64,000 nucleotides of DNA. It comes from Scalesia atractyloides (Eukaryota; Streptophyta; Magnoliopsida; Asterales; Asteraceae). The stretch covers positions 8,907,054 through 8,971,053 of the forward strand of contig CAMTDV010000002.1 of assembly GCA_947069175.1 (NCBI GenBank). The letters are read 5' to 3'. Each line of letters opens with the position of its first letter. Within the stretch, counting starts at the first letter, position 1. Below the pieces are notes generated by a model, which searched no databases, was not told the DNA's origin, and saw only the letters and a list, made by a program, of their open reading frames with translations. Both the position numbers and the translations under genes were made by a program. Shown piece by piece: positions 47,872 to 60,580 of this stretch.

Positions 47872-47889
47872 TATTTATGGGATGTTACA

Positions 47890-49760
47890 CTAAATGTATA
47901 AAATAAGTGGTTATTTCTAAAGAGTTCTGAAAGTTTTAAAATATTTTAAAAATCTGAAATGAGCTCAACCCTTTATTAAAGTAATGATTTGAATTCAACC
48001 CATTATTATAAACTATTACATATTATAGTTTGTTAATGTATTAAAATAAACTATTTTGTTATAGGTTATTATTATTGCATTTTATTAGATTAAAAGTCTA
48101 AAACATTAGTAGAAGTCATGTTTTTTTTTGCTTAGTTTATTGTAATTCAATTTTATTAATCCCTGTTATAATGCAAAAACAAGAGAAATATAAATGAAAA
48201 ACAAAATGGTTAAAGATAAGAAGATAATAATTAATGGATTAAAATAATATACTTTTTATTTGAATCTTATTAGTTAATAAATATTCTCTATATCAATTTA
48301 TTCAGGGTAAAGGATAAACAAATAAAATTTATGAATTAAAATAATATATTTTTTAAATCTTATTTATATTTTTTTATTTAGACCGGAAAACATAAATGAG
48401 ATCAATTCATAAAACGTCATATGTTCCACATATGATTTCCTTTATTATATAGTATATATTTATTAATCAACTTTTAACTAATAATAAACATTTAGATTTT
48501 TAAAAATCATAAAAACCCAATTAATCAACTTTTTAACTAATAATAAACATTTAGATTTCTAAGAATCATAAAAGCTCAATACAAAATATACATATTTATC
48601 AAGCCACAAACTATTTATAGTCTATATATCCAATTATGTTGGATTATCTTTTATATATTTAGTAAATTCACAAGCATGTGCAACTCCAAAATTTAAATTG
48701 TCATGAATAATTTCATGCACAAAGTCCAACTTACATAACAGATATAAGATCAGTATCATTAAAGCGATATGCATTTATTAAAGACTGAGAATATTTATTC
48801 AACCCTTTATTTTTTATTTTATATTACATTAAAAATTATTATCTTCTACCTTTTAATTAAATAATACATTTTAATACTTTTATCATTACATTTTCTCTGC
48901 TTCACTCACAACCACTTTTAATATATATTACAAAATTATAAGGGGTGAACAATATCCCTTCAAATTTACATATAAATGATAACATTTTCTCTCTTCTCTA
49001 CTCACCATCACATACAACTACTTTTCAAAAAAATAATACCCCCTTACATAATTTTGGAGATTGATGTGAATACTCTAACACCAACATCAATAAAAAGACA
49101 GAGAAGTTGAATTATGGCCAATAGAAAGAAACAGAAATTGAACACTAATATTGTGAGGGGCCTAATTTTGTTATTTAATAAAGAGTATATGTATTTTATC
49201 AAAGCCTAACACCAACAAAAAGAAAGAGAAGTTGAATTATGGCAAAAAAGAGACAGTGATTTAACAGTAGTATTGTGAGAGTGAAAGTGCTTAATTATTA
49301 TACATATAAAAGCTTGATGAATTAGTTACAGTGCATTTGACTATCTTTTTTATTTTTATTTTTTGCTTTTAAAAATTACCCTTTTAACTTTTAACATTGA
49401 CATTTAGACCCTCTAAGTTTCTAAAAACTTTGTAAAATATTATTTTAACCCACTCACGTTTTATGTGTTTACTTTTATATGCGGGTTAGTATAAGTTCAA
49501 ATTGTTTACATTATGATTGATAAACAATTGCAAACACATTTAGTACGATCAAGTCACGTTAAAAAAAAATTGACCCCGCAAAACGGGGAATCAATTCTAA
49601 TTTTATTAATTAATAAAGAGGCAACAAAAATTGAAACAATAAATTAAAAAGAATCAGATTTCAAACTTTCATTCGAACATTATCACTTATAGAATTATTA
49701 GGGTGGGTCTTAATTAATAAAAATAAATTAGTTGATTATTTAATTGATGTATTTACTAAT
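47890..49760. other. intergenic, very AT-rich, no gene seen
   Basis: Contains a short direct repeat (TTAATCAACTTTTAACTAATAATAAAC, about 48465 and 48521) and two related stretches at about 49079-49140 and 49205-49265 (AACACCAAC, AGAGAAGTTGAATTATGGC). No coding or RNA gene recognised. Confidence 0.45.
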
Positions 49761-49841
49761 GTGGTGGTGGTCTATTGGTAAAGACAAATGTTTTAAACAC
49801 TTAGAGAGTGGGAGGTCTTGTTGAGTTCAAGTCCATTCAAT
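49761..49841 (+). mobile_element. tRNA-derived SINE-like head
   Basis: A-box-like TGGTCTATTGG (49768-49778) and B-box-like GAGTTCAAGTCC (49823-49834), the spacing of a tRNA-derived Pol III promoter, run directly into a T-rich run. Length about 80 bp, so only a head. The T-run is probably the poly(A) tail of the adjoining LINE read from the other strand. Confidence 0.45.
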
Positions 49842-50345
49842 TTTTTTTCTTTTTGAAAGAAGAACTTCATTAAAGACAACAAAACACCAACCTAAAAACC
49901 GGGTGGCAAAATAACGAAACAAATTACATAATTACAAATTTACACAAGAATCCCATGAGATGTTTTTGAATTTGGATCTACTTTTAAACCTAAGGTAACT
50001 CACCGTCTTCACTTCGCTTATGAGGCCTTCAACTTTCACCTTTTTATTTGAGAAAATGAGATTGCTCCTACGATTTAGTGAAACGCTTCTTTTTCCGGAT
50101 CCTTCAAGCCCACCATCAAATCTTTGAACGAGAATGTAATAAAACTTTCCATCCGACACCAAGAGCATATGTTTTGCCAAAGAATCGAAGCAATCATGCA
50201 GTTGGTGAAGATGTGATCGACCGAGTCCTTTTCACTTCTACAAAACAAGCAGACCGTTTCTTCCACCTCAATGTTTCTGTTTTTTAAAGCTACCGAGGGG
50301 ATTCTATCCATTTCCGCTCGTCACGTGAACACATTACATTTGATC
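49842..50345 (-). mobile_element. LINE (L1-type) 3' end with RT-associated zinc finger
   Basis: Minus-strand readings: WRAEMDRIPS, then the zinc-finger pattern CLFCRSEKDSVDHIFTNC, then LWQNICSWC, matching the zf-RVT region at the end of plant L1-like ORF2. A shifted frame continues SEVKTVSYLRFKSRSKFKNISWDSC and stops near 49932. An A-rich tail (minus) is at about 49842-49857. 5'-truncated as usual for LINEs; RT itself is absent. Confidence 0.8.
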
Positions 50346-50889
50346 GGAACCTATTTGCACCACTCCAAAACGTAATTATTATTGTTGTCGATTTCTTTTG
50401 TCAATAAATTCTTCACCGTTCAAAAATAATTAATTGATGTAGTTAATTCGTGTAGGTGAATTAATATGTTAGAAGGATACGTGAGTCAAAGTTGCTAATC
50501 AATATAATTGATTTATTGGTTTTTATTTGGTGCAAAATACAACACAATCAATGTGTCATCAATAATGATAATGGATATTTCTCATTCAAAAAGGGTGAAA
50601 GGGGTGTCTTTCAAGTACTCTTGTCTTCTTTAATTCTGTACTGCCGCATAATTTTTATCATCAATTACCCTCAATTTCTCAAACCACCAAAACGCTGGAA
50701 CACTCCTTTCAACTATCTTAAAACTTTCTTTTTTAAACAAAAAACAAATTCAACAAATTAAATAGCTAAGTTATAATTTCATTAAAATAAAAATAATACA
50801 TAAGTTAGAAATAAAAAATAACATTAATTAAAATTAATAAAATACATAAAATATAAATTAAAGAAATTCTCCATTGTGGATGAGTTCGC
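50346..50889. other. intergenic, no gene seen
   Basis: AT-rich spacer between the LINE relic and a MYB/SANT relic. Nothing recognised. Confidence 0.4.
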
Positions 50890-51280
50890 ACAATCTTCCA
50901 GGCCTTAAGGTGAAAAATCAAATTCTTTGGGCTTGTGTGTGCGTCTATTTTCATCAAAGGCAACCTGAATGTCATCTTTCTTGTTTGGCATTTGTTGGTT
51001 GCTCATCGCCTCTTTGAGCAATTTGTCGAACTTGGCTCCATTAATTTGGATAATATGTTACCCAGTCACGAGCTCGTACACTTTGTGGATTTTGTTATCT
51101 ATTTTCTCATGAAATATGTCGAGGATTTGTAGCCACATGTCACAAGACCCTCGAACGTTGTTCACGACTATGGTAACCCAAACACTGGTCAACACCAATT
51201 CTTAGTTTTTGGTCCACTTGGGCATTTGATTGTGATAGGAGAAAGTGTCATGTTTGTGTAAAGATTGAGAAAGAAAGTAG
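50890..51280 (-). pseudogene. MYB/SANT-like relic
   Basis: Minus strand near 51225-51120: PKWTKN, stop, ELVLTSVWVTIVVNNVRGS, then LQILDIFHEKIDNKIHKVYELV. Farther on come GAKFDKLLKEAMSNQQMPNKK and FDENRRTHKPKEFDF. The WTKN-E-LVLTSVWV start resembles the SANT-like helix set of the 2.9 and 55.6 kb relics. In-frame stops show it is dead. Family assignment moderate. Confidence 0.4.
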
Positions 51281-51561
51281 TATGTGAAGTGCGGTGTAGT
51301 GTTTGTGAAAGAAATGGGTTGTATTTAATTGTAAAATATTAAGTCACAACGATCAAATGATCATTCCACACACCTTCAACGGTTAAATTTGACCAAAACA
51401 CATTATGTATAGCGGGTTTCTATACCCTCGCACATTACTCGCCCAACCTACCTACAAGGGTGTAGACGTCGGTTCAAACCCTCAAGGGCTTACATGCAGG
51501 CGCCCCTTCCACCCTAAATCAACTACATGGACTACAAGTCAAGATCAATAAAGATTCTATC
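51281..51561. other. intergenic, no gene seen
   Basis: A GGTTCAAACCC word near 51471 resembles a B-box but no matching A-box was found. Confidence 0.3.
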
Positions 51562-54557
51562 TGTCACACCCAGAATTTCCAACCAAACACCGGTGGGCCC
51601 GGGCGGGGAATATCGTGACGTAAGTTGATATCATCATAGTCAATTAAACATAGCACAACGGAAGTCTTGGATTTAAATTACTATTACAAACCGAAATGTT
51701 CAAAGTACAAAATAATATACAGACGGCTTGTAACGAAAGATCCACATGCGGATTGTAAAAATGTACAAAAATGTATAACAGACTTTAGGGCAGATCTAAG
51801 GATTTGCAAGATCCTCTTATGTCACTACCGAGCAGCTCCCAGCCTATTTTGTATTGTACCTGCAAACTTAGTCTTTTGAAAATACGCCAGCTTTCGCTGG
51901 TAAATACACCCGACTGACTCATTTTGAAAACATTTTAAAAATTAGATTTAAGTGCACAGGACACAAATCTTTATAACTTGTGAAAGTCAGCTTTGTAACC
52001 TTGTTAACAGCTTTATATGTTTGTCAATACATATGGGGCCCAGTACAGAGACCGAGACATGATTAACGTACACACCACTTATGAACCCACGAAAGAGTTA
52101 TCCCCAACTTGTGGGTAAAAATAATTTTAGCATTTGCATCTGTCGGGTGTATGCCTACACCCCGTGCTTTGGTCGTGGCCATTATCTAATGTAATGAGCC
52201 AAGGATATCCAGGACACGGTCATTAACCCCCAATGTTTAAGTTATCAAACAAAACTGATTAAAACGGAATATGCGGATTTACTAGCCACAGTCCAGCATT
52301 TGATTTACCATAACCCAAAAAGTCAAGAGTATTTACCTAAGCAAGTCTTGATTTAAAAATGCAAGATTTAATATTTCAGCCATACTCAAAATGAAATAAG
52401 TGCAGATAGAATTTACTGGAAGGCTCTAGTCTGGATTATGGCATAAGCTAACCAATTAGAATGCTAACGATCTTTATTTAAGTCATAGACTTAGACCGAC
52501 TAGCTTTAAGGATCAAAATCGGTACGATACGCTAGATTAAGCGATGACCGGATAGAATATAGTTTAAACCCAACAAGTACTTAAGACTTGTATAATACGG
52601 GTAAACAATTAACATTCTGGAATTTGAGGTTAAAATGATAAGGTTAAACCCGTTTCGGTTAATTTTCGTAAACTAGTTACATATATTTAACCGTATGCAT
52701 ATAAGCGATATCGGGTAACCGGATGAGTCATGAACAAGTTCTATATGTCATTATACTTTAAATAAGTTGTAATATCAGTAGGATATCAACTTATATGCCT
52801 GAAAAGGTTTTGAAACGAAATTATGCCTCATAAGGGCGTTTTGGTAATTATATGTCGTATAAAAGGAACTTGCGTGTATTCTGATGTTATGATCATAAAC
52901 ACTCTGTAAAAATACTTAATTTGTGATATAATATCAGTAAGATAGCACACATAAGTGTGGTTTATGGTTTAAGACCATACTATGCTTCGAAAGGGCATTT
53001 TGGTCATTTAAAAAGTATAGTTTACGATATTATACTAAAATCAGTTTATGATCAGAATATTAACATCATAATATGTTAATTACATTAACATATCAGTAGG
53101 TATTTCATTTGCAAGTCAATTGTTGATTAAAACCATGTTTTATGTAAAAAGGGTATTTTAGTTAAATTTTGACATTTTACGGAACTTGTGCATAAACGCA
53201 GATTATGATTATGATCAATTAATATAACCTCAGAGGGTTATACTACACTGCATTACGATCATAATGTGACCTTAATTCAGAAGTTAACTAATCTAAGTCG
53301 GGTCAGAATCGAAAGTCAAAGCACAAGTCAAACTCCACGACTTTCAGTTGCAAACCAACTCTAGGACTGAAATTGACGGATCGAACATGTTCCCACATTT
53401 TCTATTAATTATTACCAACTTGTTTAAGTGTCAAAACTATATTTATAACATGTATAAACTCAGATTATGATTTTTATGAAATCTGACCCGTTTGACTTTT
53501 TAAAACAATAACTTTGACCCGTCAATTGACCTAGTAAACGTGATCCTTAGGAGGTGTCCTTTTAAGGGATTAACACCTACCTAATTACGATCACTTAGCC
53601 ATGTTCGTTTCGAACAATGGCTGGACCATAATGGTCTTAACCAAAAGTCAAGGCATTTGTCGAAAATGCTTGACTTTTGGCTATTAAAAGCCTATAAAAA
53701 GAAAAGAGTAGAGATGGAGCACTTACAAGTGATCCAAGGAAAACTTAGAACTCAAAGGGAAGCTCCCAAATGGTCAGGAACTTCCAGGAGTGTAATAGAG
53801 AGAAGAAGAAGTGAATGAGCAAAGAATGAGGTGAACTTGAGTTGCTATTTATAGTGCAAGAGGGTGTGTGAAGATGAAGCCAGGTGTTAGAGGTGTTCTA
53901 GGATCATCACAAGTGTCTAACAAGGTGTCAAGAACTGCAAGAGTGTGGCAAATTGTAGGAGAGGTGGCATCTTGACAGAATTTTGGGGTTTTGACACTTT
54001 TAGTTCCTCAAATTTAGTTTTGTGGACTGTCATGAATTGTCCATTGACTTATATCCAATGACATAATGATACAACTTGGTCTATTCGTTCAACACGAGAT
54101 GTTTTGAAGAAGAGTACGAACAACCGAACGTTAACGGGTGTCACACTAGGTGTTCTTATGACTTATAAGCGTTTACTAGCTTAAACGCGAAAGATACAAA
54201 CACTTATGGTTTAATGGGTTAAATCACCCAAGCTAGTAAGGTTTAAGGTTCGGTGAAGATGTGTGATACTCAAGAATGGTGAATCACAAGATATTACCTT
54301 AACCGGGAGTCATTCGGGTTGAAAAATGACTTAAATATGCAAGGTAAAGGTTATAATAAAGTCTAGGGACCTTAGGGTTATTAGTTGAAAGTTTATATGG
54401 TTCAAAACTGAAGTTCTAAGGCTTCGCCGTAGGCTACGGTTAGGTTTAAACTCTAACCAGAAAGTCCGGACCGTAGGCTACTATCAGGTTTAAATTTTTT
54501 TTTTTTTAGATTTTTGGATATCTCTAAGGGGTTGAGTGGCTAACTTATTTGAGGTAT
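51562..54557 (-). repeat. Truncated LTR of the element 1 family
   Basis: Reverse complement of the element 1 LTR: begins TGTCACACCC (the LTR end) and matches through to GGCTAACTTATTTGAGGTAT at about 54557. The first 420 bp or so of the LTR are missing and the sequence turns AT-rich. It contains CCGTAGGCTACGG (54427-54439). No target duplication can be read at the broken end. Confidence 0.88.
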
Positions 54558-54850
54558 TTATATTTTGTATTAATTTATTTTATTTATTTATTTATCTAAT
54601 CAAGAAAGTTCAAGACTTTCCAGATAACTTGGTGTTCCTCCAACTCTCTAAACCCTTCACGGAATACTCAAGTGGAAGCTTGCAAAACCGTGAGTACACT
54701 TGACCCATTTCCTTTTTTAACAATTTGGGTTGTAACATGTAAAAGTACTAAAGGTAAAAAACCAACAAATGCTTAAAAAATTATAGCTCTAAAGTTTGAA
54801 TTTGTTACGGATTTGTTATCTACACATTTGAGCTAGGAGCAACGCTTCTC
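54558..54850. other. spacer between truncated LTR and pseudogene
   Basis: AT-rich with GGCTTGCAAAACCGTGAG near 54677; nothing recognised. Confidence 0.35.
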
Positions 54851-55960
54851 CTTGGAGGTGATCGATCGGTTTAGACATAAACTCGATGTCTTTCTTCATT
54901 TGCCTCGCTTTTTGGACCGCGACAAACTACTTTTTTTGCGTTTCTTTCTTACATTGTTTCCAAAGGCCCATGGCCAAGGTCTCTTATATCTTGAAATCGC
55001 CAGTTCATTTCTTCCAAATCTTATTTCATTTCAACACCCGCCGAAGAAACTGCGCCCTTCCCTCCTTTTTCTACCGGGCGGTTGGGTCAACTCCACCTCC
55101 TTATCCTTGTCATCCTCATTAATGTTAATAGGATTGTTAAATTGATGTTTTGAGCATCGAAAGTGGGTGTTTCCGGATCAACCGTAGAGGAGGTTTTGGT
55201 CCGTTTTGCTTTACGCCTACAACTAGGCATCATGGTCGGTACGTTAGCCCATTTAGGACTTCCACTTAGAAGCTCTAAAACTTCATGTATGTGAATATCC
55301 CACACATTGCGTTGAACTCCTCCAACGCTTTTGCTAATATATCTGCATTGCTTTGGCCACTATCCCAATTGACCCACATATGTTGGAAAACTTCTAGAAA
55401 TGCATACTATTTGGCATTTATATCAGTTCATTTGCTTGATATCGAATCCTTGTCTCGATATTTCCCTTTACCCATGGCCTTAAAAAAAGTTTCTCATATT
55501 TTAATCCAAAAAAGGCTACTGTTTGATGGCTGGCTACAAAAATTAGAACATATCTATTATTATACTTTATTTTTAAAAAAAATACAACTTAAAAAATAAC
55601 ACTTACCAACTTCGGGATCCTCCAAGATAACAAGCCAAGCCCGTGCGAGCGTGTACTCCTCGTCTTTTGTCCAAGCTTGCTCCTTCTCGCACGGGGATCG
55701 GTAGGATCCTTTTTTATGTGAGGGTTTTCCACATTGAGAGCCCTTGGGTTTGCGCTCCGGTTGTCTCTCCGGAATCGTCTCGATCTCGGGCTCGACTTCG
55801 TCTTGGGAAGCATGCATACCGCCCATGCTTATGTTCATATTGGATACAAAATTGAGTGGCCCTTGAAAGTATTTGTGGGGCATGTTTAGTAGTTGTGTGT
55901 ACCCCGTTATATTCGGGTCAATATCTTGGTAATTGTAGGTTGGTGGCGGTTTGGTGGTGT
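54851..55960 (-). pseudogene. MYB/SANT plus NAM-associated-type gene, degenerate copy 1
   Basis: Read on the minus strand from 55883: a leader with SHKKGSYRSPCEKEQ, then the SANT-like start AWTKDEEYTLARAWLVILEDPEVG, interrupted by sequence carrying CGAGACAAGGATTCGATATC. Near 55305 comes the C-terminal region: HEVLELLSGSPKWANVPTMMPS, RRKAKRTKTSSTVDPETPTFDAQNINL, an acidic stretch and a helical end. Order and composition match plant proteins with a SANT-like domain and NAM-associated C-terminus. Several frameshifts and stops are present. Their function is generally unknown; DNA binding is inferred from the SANT fold. Confidence 0.6.
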
Positions 55961-56489
55961 TCGGGCATATGAATTTGGGTTGCTAGGCTAAGACGGACAC
56001 CAAAAGGAGGACAAATGGATGCATGATATTTTTTATAAATATATAAAAATGAGAGAAAAGTATATAAAAATGGGATTGAGTTGGGGTTTATATAGGTGAA
56101 TAATGAAATTAGAAAAAGTGAATAATTTTTTTATTACCGTTGCATAAACGATCATAATTCTCAAAACTTTCAAATTCTCGGCTTTTTAAAGGTCACACCC
56201 AAGCCCTAAATCAAAATAAAAACCACCTGGGGGCAGTGACCCTAGAATTTTGGGCCGCCTCCACGCCCAAACAACCCCAATATGGGTGACCTTAGAAGGA
56301 TATTGATACACAAAATATGATAAATGGTTTAAAATATTTTTATGTGATCTTTTATTATCAGTTATGATAGTTATGGTCAGTTGAGCTATTCATAGCGTTA
56401 TTCATGGTCAATGTCAATGGTATATATTCAAATCAAATCATTAATGATAATTTATGATTAATTATGGTCTATTAATGTTAATGATTTTT
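55961..56489. other. spacer between pseudogene copies
   Basis: Includes GGGTTTATATAGGTG near 56082 (possible old TATA region, minus orientation unclear) and AT-rich repeats of TTATGGTCA near 56360-56480. No gene. Confidence 0.35.
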
Positions 56490-57002
56490 TTACATTTATA
56501 TCGGTTCATTTGCTTAATATCGAATCCTTTTGCTCGATATAGAATCCTTGTCCTAATATTACCCTTTATCATGATCTAAAAAAAGGTTTTTATATTTTAA
56601 TCCAAAAGAGCTACTGTTTGATGGCTCGCTACAAAAACTAGAACATATATATCATTATACTTTATTTTTAAAAAAATACAACTTAAAAAATAACACTTAC
56701 CAACTTCGGAATCCTCCAAGAAATCGAGCCAAGCCTGTGCGAGCATGTACTCCTTGTCTTTTGTCCAATCTTGATAGCTCCTTCTCGCACGGGCAGATGT
56801 AGGATCCTTTTTTATGCGAGCGTTTTCCACATTGAGAACCCTTAGGTTCGCGCTTCGATTGTGTCTCCGGAACCGTCTCAATCTCGGGCTGGACTTCGTC
56901 TTCGTCTTGGGAACAATGCATACCGCCCATGCTTATGTTGACATTAGATATAAAATCGAGTGGCCCAAGAAATTATTGGTGGGGCATGTTTAATAGTTGC
57001 GT
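56490..57002 (-). pseudogene. Degenerate copy 2 of the SANT-like gene 5' part, cut by element 3
   Basis: Parallels 55415-55960: the same TCATTTGCTTAATATCGAATCC and ACTGTTTGATGGCT stretches, then DWTKDKEYMLAQAWLDFLEDSEVGKCYF and KGSQCGKRSHKKGSY on the minus strand in two frames. The match to copy 1 breaks at the LTR start of element 3 (57003), so this copy was the insertion target. Confidence 0.65.
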
Positions 57003-60000
57003 TGTAGCACCCTGTAAAATCGTGTCCAATAGTATAGTGACACGTGTTGTATTTTTAAATATAGCCTGTTAAAGACCAATAAGGACTAAAGGCGTCAAAA
57101 TGCTCACACTGAGCCTCTGAGTGATGGTCTGATGTCAACATGCATAAATAACAGCCTCTAAGTGACTGATATGTCAACATGCTTAAATCATTAGCCTCTG
57201 AGTGATTGATGTGTCAACATGCCCAGCCTCTGAGTGATATCGGAATCAACATGCTTATAATAAGCCTCTGAGTTATCCTTTGCGAAGTCCTAACTCTCAT
57301 ACGTACCACTTGTTGGACGAGAGGGTTCAATTTTGTAAATATTTGAAAGTTGGATAGTGGAGGGATTAAAAGTGTCAACATGTTAATTTATACCTCTGAG
57401 TGACCTTTTAACGAACTAAGAGCTTGACAATGTCCGGGCATAATCCCGGGTATGCCAAGTATTGGCTACGAAGGGCTAAAAGTGCCAAAAAGGTGTTTTA
57501 AAAGGTTTTTAGAAGCTTTTTAAAGTTAAGGGACTAAAAGTGTCAAAATCTGAAAATGGTTATGGGGCGGTCATGGGCCGCGAGAGACCAGGCTTGGGTC
57601 TCTCGCGGGGCACGAGAACAGGTGTGCTGCAGAAAGTTTTGGCTTGGCCTCCAAACAAAGCTTCAAAACCATTAATTCGAAACCATGGAATTGTAATTAG
57701 CTATGTCACGTTTTGGGACACTTGTAAGCTTCCTCTTACACCCCTAAACACCTGGCTTCACCTTCTTTGAGCTCTCCAACTATATATCGGTGCTTAAGTT
57801 CACCATTCTAAATTGCACCTTTCTCATTAATTCACTCTTCCCCCTCCTCTGGAAGTTCCTAGCTGAAAGGAGCATCCAACTTAGTTCTCTTGCATTCTAG
57901 GAACCCCTTGTAAGTGTTCCTTGCCCTTGCATTTTCGTTTATAGGTTTTTATAGGCAAAAGTCAAGCGTTTTACGAAAAACGCTTTGACTTTCGGTTAAG
58001 ACCATTATGGTCCAGTCATTGTTCGAAATGAACATGGCTAAGTGATCGTAATAAGGTAGGTGTTAATCCCTATAAAGGGCACCTCCTGAAGATCACGTTT
58101 GTTTAGACCAATTAACTGGTCAAAGTTATGATATTAAAAAGTCAAACATGCCATTTTTCAGAAAAATCATAAAAGGATCTTATATATGTTATGAAACCTG
58201 TTTTGACACTTAAACAAGTTGGTAATAATTATTAGAACATGTAAGAACATGTTCGGCTCGTCAATTTCAGTTCTAGGGTCGGTTCGCAACCGAAAGTCGT
58301 GAAGTTTGACTTTTGCTTTAACTTTCGATTCTGACCCGATTTAGATTAGTTACCTACTGCTCTAAAGTTGCATTATGATTGTAATATAATGCAGCATAAC
58401 CCTCTGAGGTTATATTACATGATCATAATCAGAATCTAAGTTTATGAACAAGTTCCATAATTATGTCATCTTTGACCAAAATATCATTTTTGCATAAAAC
58501 AAGGTTTTAAATGGTAATGAACTTGAAAATGATTTTTCTACTGATGTAATATTATAAGTAGGATTATTTGGGATGTTAAACCAAGTTATACACTGAGTTT
58601 TCAAGCAAGTCCTTAAACTATGTCGATAAATGTCGATTTTAACCCTTGTGGCTCATAAACTAGTCTTAATCAATCTTTTCAAGGTAAATCTTTTACCTAC
58701 TAATATATATATTAAATAACATATCTAAGATAATTTAATCTGACCTTAACATCAGTTTTCATAAAAATCGCATAAAGACGTCATTTTACGACATAAGCGC
58801 CGTTTAGGCGTATAGTATGGTTTTTAAACCATGTTAATTGATCAAGACTTGTTACCTACTGATTTCAAAACTTGTTTTAAACATAATTATAACAGGTACA
58901 TGTTATAAACTCAGAATCCCAAATAATTTATAAACTATGTGTAAAATGACCAACATGCCCCTTCGGAGCATAGTTTGGTCATAAAAGATAAAGTAAACAT
59001 ATAAATGATATCCTAATGATATTATATTATAAATAAAATATTTTCCAAAATACTCATGATCATAAACTTTAAATATATTCAAGTTCCTTTTATACGGTAT
59101 ATAATTACCGAAATGCCCTTATAAGGCATAGCTTTGTTTTAAAACCATAATGGGCATAAAAGTCGATATCCTATTGATATCTTAACTTATTTAAAATGTA
59201 ATGGCATATAGAACTTGTCCATGTCCTATTCGGTTACCCGATATCGCTAATATGCGCACGGTTACGTATATGTAACTATTTTACGTATATAAACCGAAAC
59301 GGGTTTAACCTTGTCATTTAAGTCTCAAAATCCAGAATGTTAATAGTTTACCCATATTAAACAAGTCAAGGTACTTGTTGGGATTAAACTACATTCTATC
59401 CAATCATCGTTTACGTTTTGATCATGTACGCTAGTCGGTCTAAGTCTATAACTTAAATAAGACCGTTAGTATTTAATTGGTTAGTTTATGCCATAATCCA
59501 GACTAGAGACTTGCCGGTAAATGCTATCTGCACTTAGTGCTTTTTGTGCACGGCTGAGATATTAAAAATTAAAGAAGACTAGCTCAGGTAAATACTCTCG
59601 CTTATTTCCCTATACGGGCTTGGGTTACGGTAAATTATTGCCGCTTGGTCGGAAATGGGATTCAACTGAACGCCGGTTCGGGGATAATAAATCCTCCATA
59701 TTCTGTTTTAATCAGTTTTATTTGATAATTTAAACGTCGGGGGTTAACTACCGTGTCCTGGATATCCTCGGCTCATTACAATAGAAATGGCCACGACCTT
59801 AGCGCGGGTGTAGGCATACACCCGATAGACACTCAATTATGCATTACCACAAGGTTGGGAGGAATTGACTCCTTCATGACTCCAAAGTGGTGCGTACGTT
59901 AATAGTGTCTCGGTCTCCGAACCGCGCCCCGTATGTATGGACGAACATGTAAATCTGTTAACAAGGTTGGATGGTCAATTAACCCAAGTTATAAAAAGAT

Positions 60001-60408
60001 TTTGTGCTGATACGCACTTAAAACATTTTTGAAATGTTTTCAAAATGAGTCAGTTGGGTGTATTTACCAGCGAAAGCTGGCGTATTTTCAAAACACTAAT
60101 CTACAGGTACAATACGAAAATAGGCCGGAAGTGCTCGATAGTGATAGAGGATCTTGCAAATCCTAAATCTGCCCAAAGTCTATTTTGTATTCTTTCCATG
60201 TACAATTTATGATCCGCCTGTGGATCTTCTATTATGAGCATGTATATTATTTTGTATTTTCGAACATTCGTTTTGTAATAGTAATTTTACTCCAAGACTT
60301 CCGTTGTGCCGTGTTTAATTGACTATGATGATTATCAACTGACGTCACGATACTTCCCACCCGGGCCCACCAGTGTATGGATTTGGGTTGGAAATCCGGG
60401 GTGTGACA
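57003..60408 (+). repeat. 5' LTR of element 3
   Basis: TGTAGCACCCTG ... GGGGTGTGACA, 3,406 bp. U3 minisatellite at 57090-57275. Open frames inside are non-coding. Confidence 0.9.
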
Positions 60409-60411
60409 GGT

Positions 60412-60424
60412 TGGTATCAGCGCC
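60412..60424 (+). promoter_or_regulatory. Primer-binding site of element 3
   Basis: TGGTATCAGCGCC, three bases after the LTR: one mismatch to the initiator tRNA-Met complement TGGTATCAGAGCC. Confidence 0.82.
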
Positions 60425-60580
60425 AACGTTTGAGAGAATTAAACACTATCCTTCTTGTGTTTAATTTCAAACTTACACGTGCACATTCCTTAGACTTCTG
60501 AGTCTAGGCATTGACCTAGGATTTACTCATTTCATTATTAAGTTATTAGTATTGTTTTTGAATTGATTTTTGACAGGAAA

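Larger units (their letters stand above)
36025..47889 (-). mobile_element. Element 2: Ty3/Gypsy chromovirus, minus strand, defective
   Basis: LTRs at 36025-38059 (3') and 43005-47889 (5', split by a solo LTR) begin TGTAACACCC on the plus strand and end GTTACA. Flanks CTAAT and CTAAA look like a diverged target duplication. A PBS beside the right LTR and a polypurine tract beside the left LTR set the orientation. Coding domains Gag-PR-RT-RH-IN-chromodomain are all recognisable but interrupted. LTR sequence is unrelated to element 1 except for shared short palindromes. Confidence 0.9.
43005..47889 (-). repeat. 5' LTR of element 2, split by a solo LTR
   Basis: Matches 36025-38059 from 43005 to 44148 and from 46953 to 47889. 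It has a local duplication of about 66 bp (about 43300-43435) carrying the CCGTAAGCTACGG palindrome, seen once in the other LTR. Confidence 0.88.

Noticed and set aside
54852..55145. 97-codon plus-strand frame
   Set aside because: Antisense to the C-terminal part of the SANT-like pseudogene, whose minus-strand reading fits a family.
57540..57770. 76-codon frame as a gene
   Set aside because: Lies wholly in the LTR of element 3 and has no counterpart frame in the element 1 LTR.
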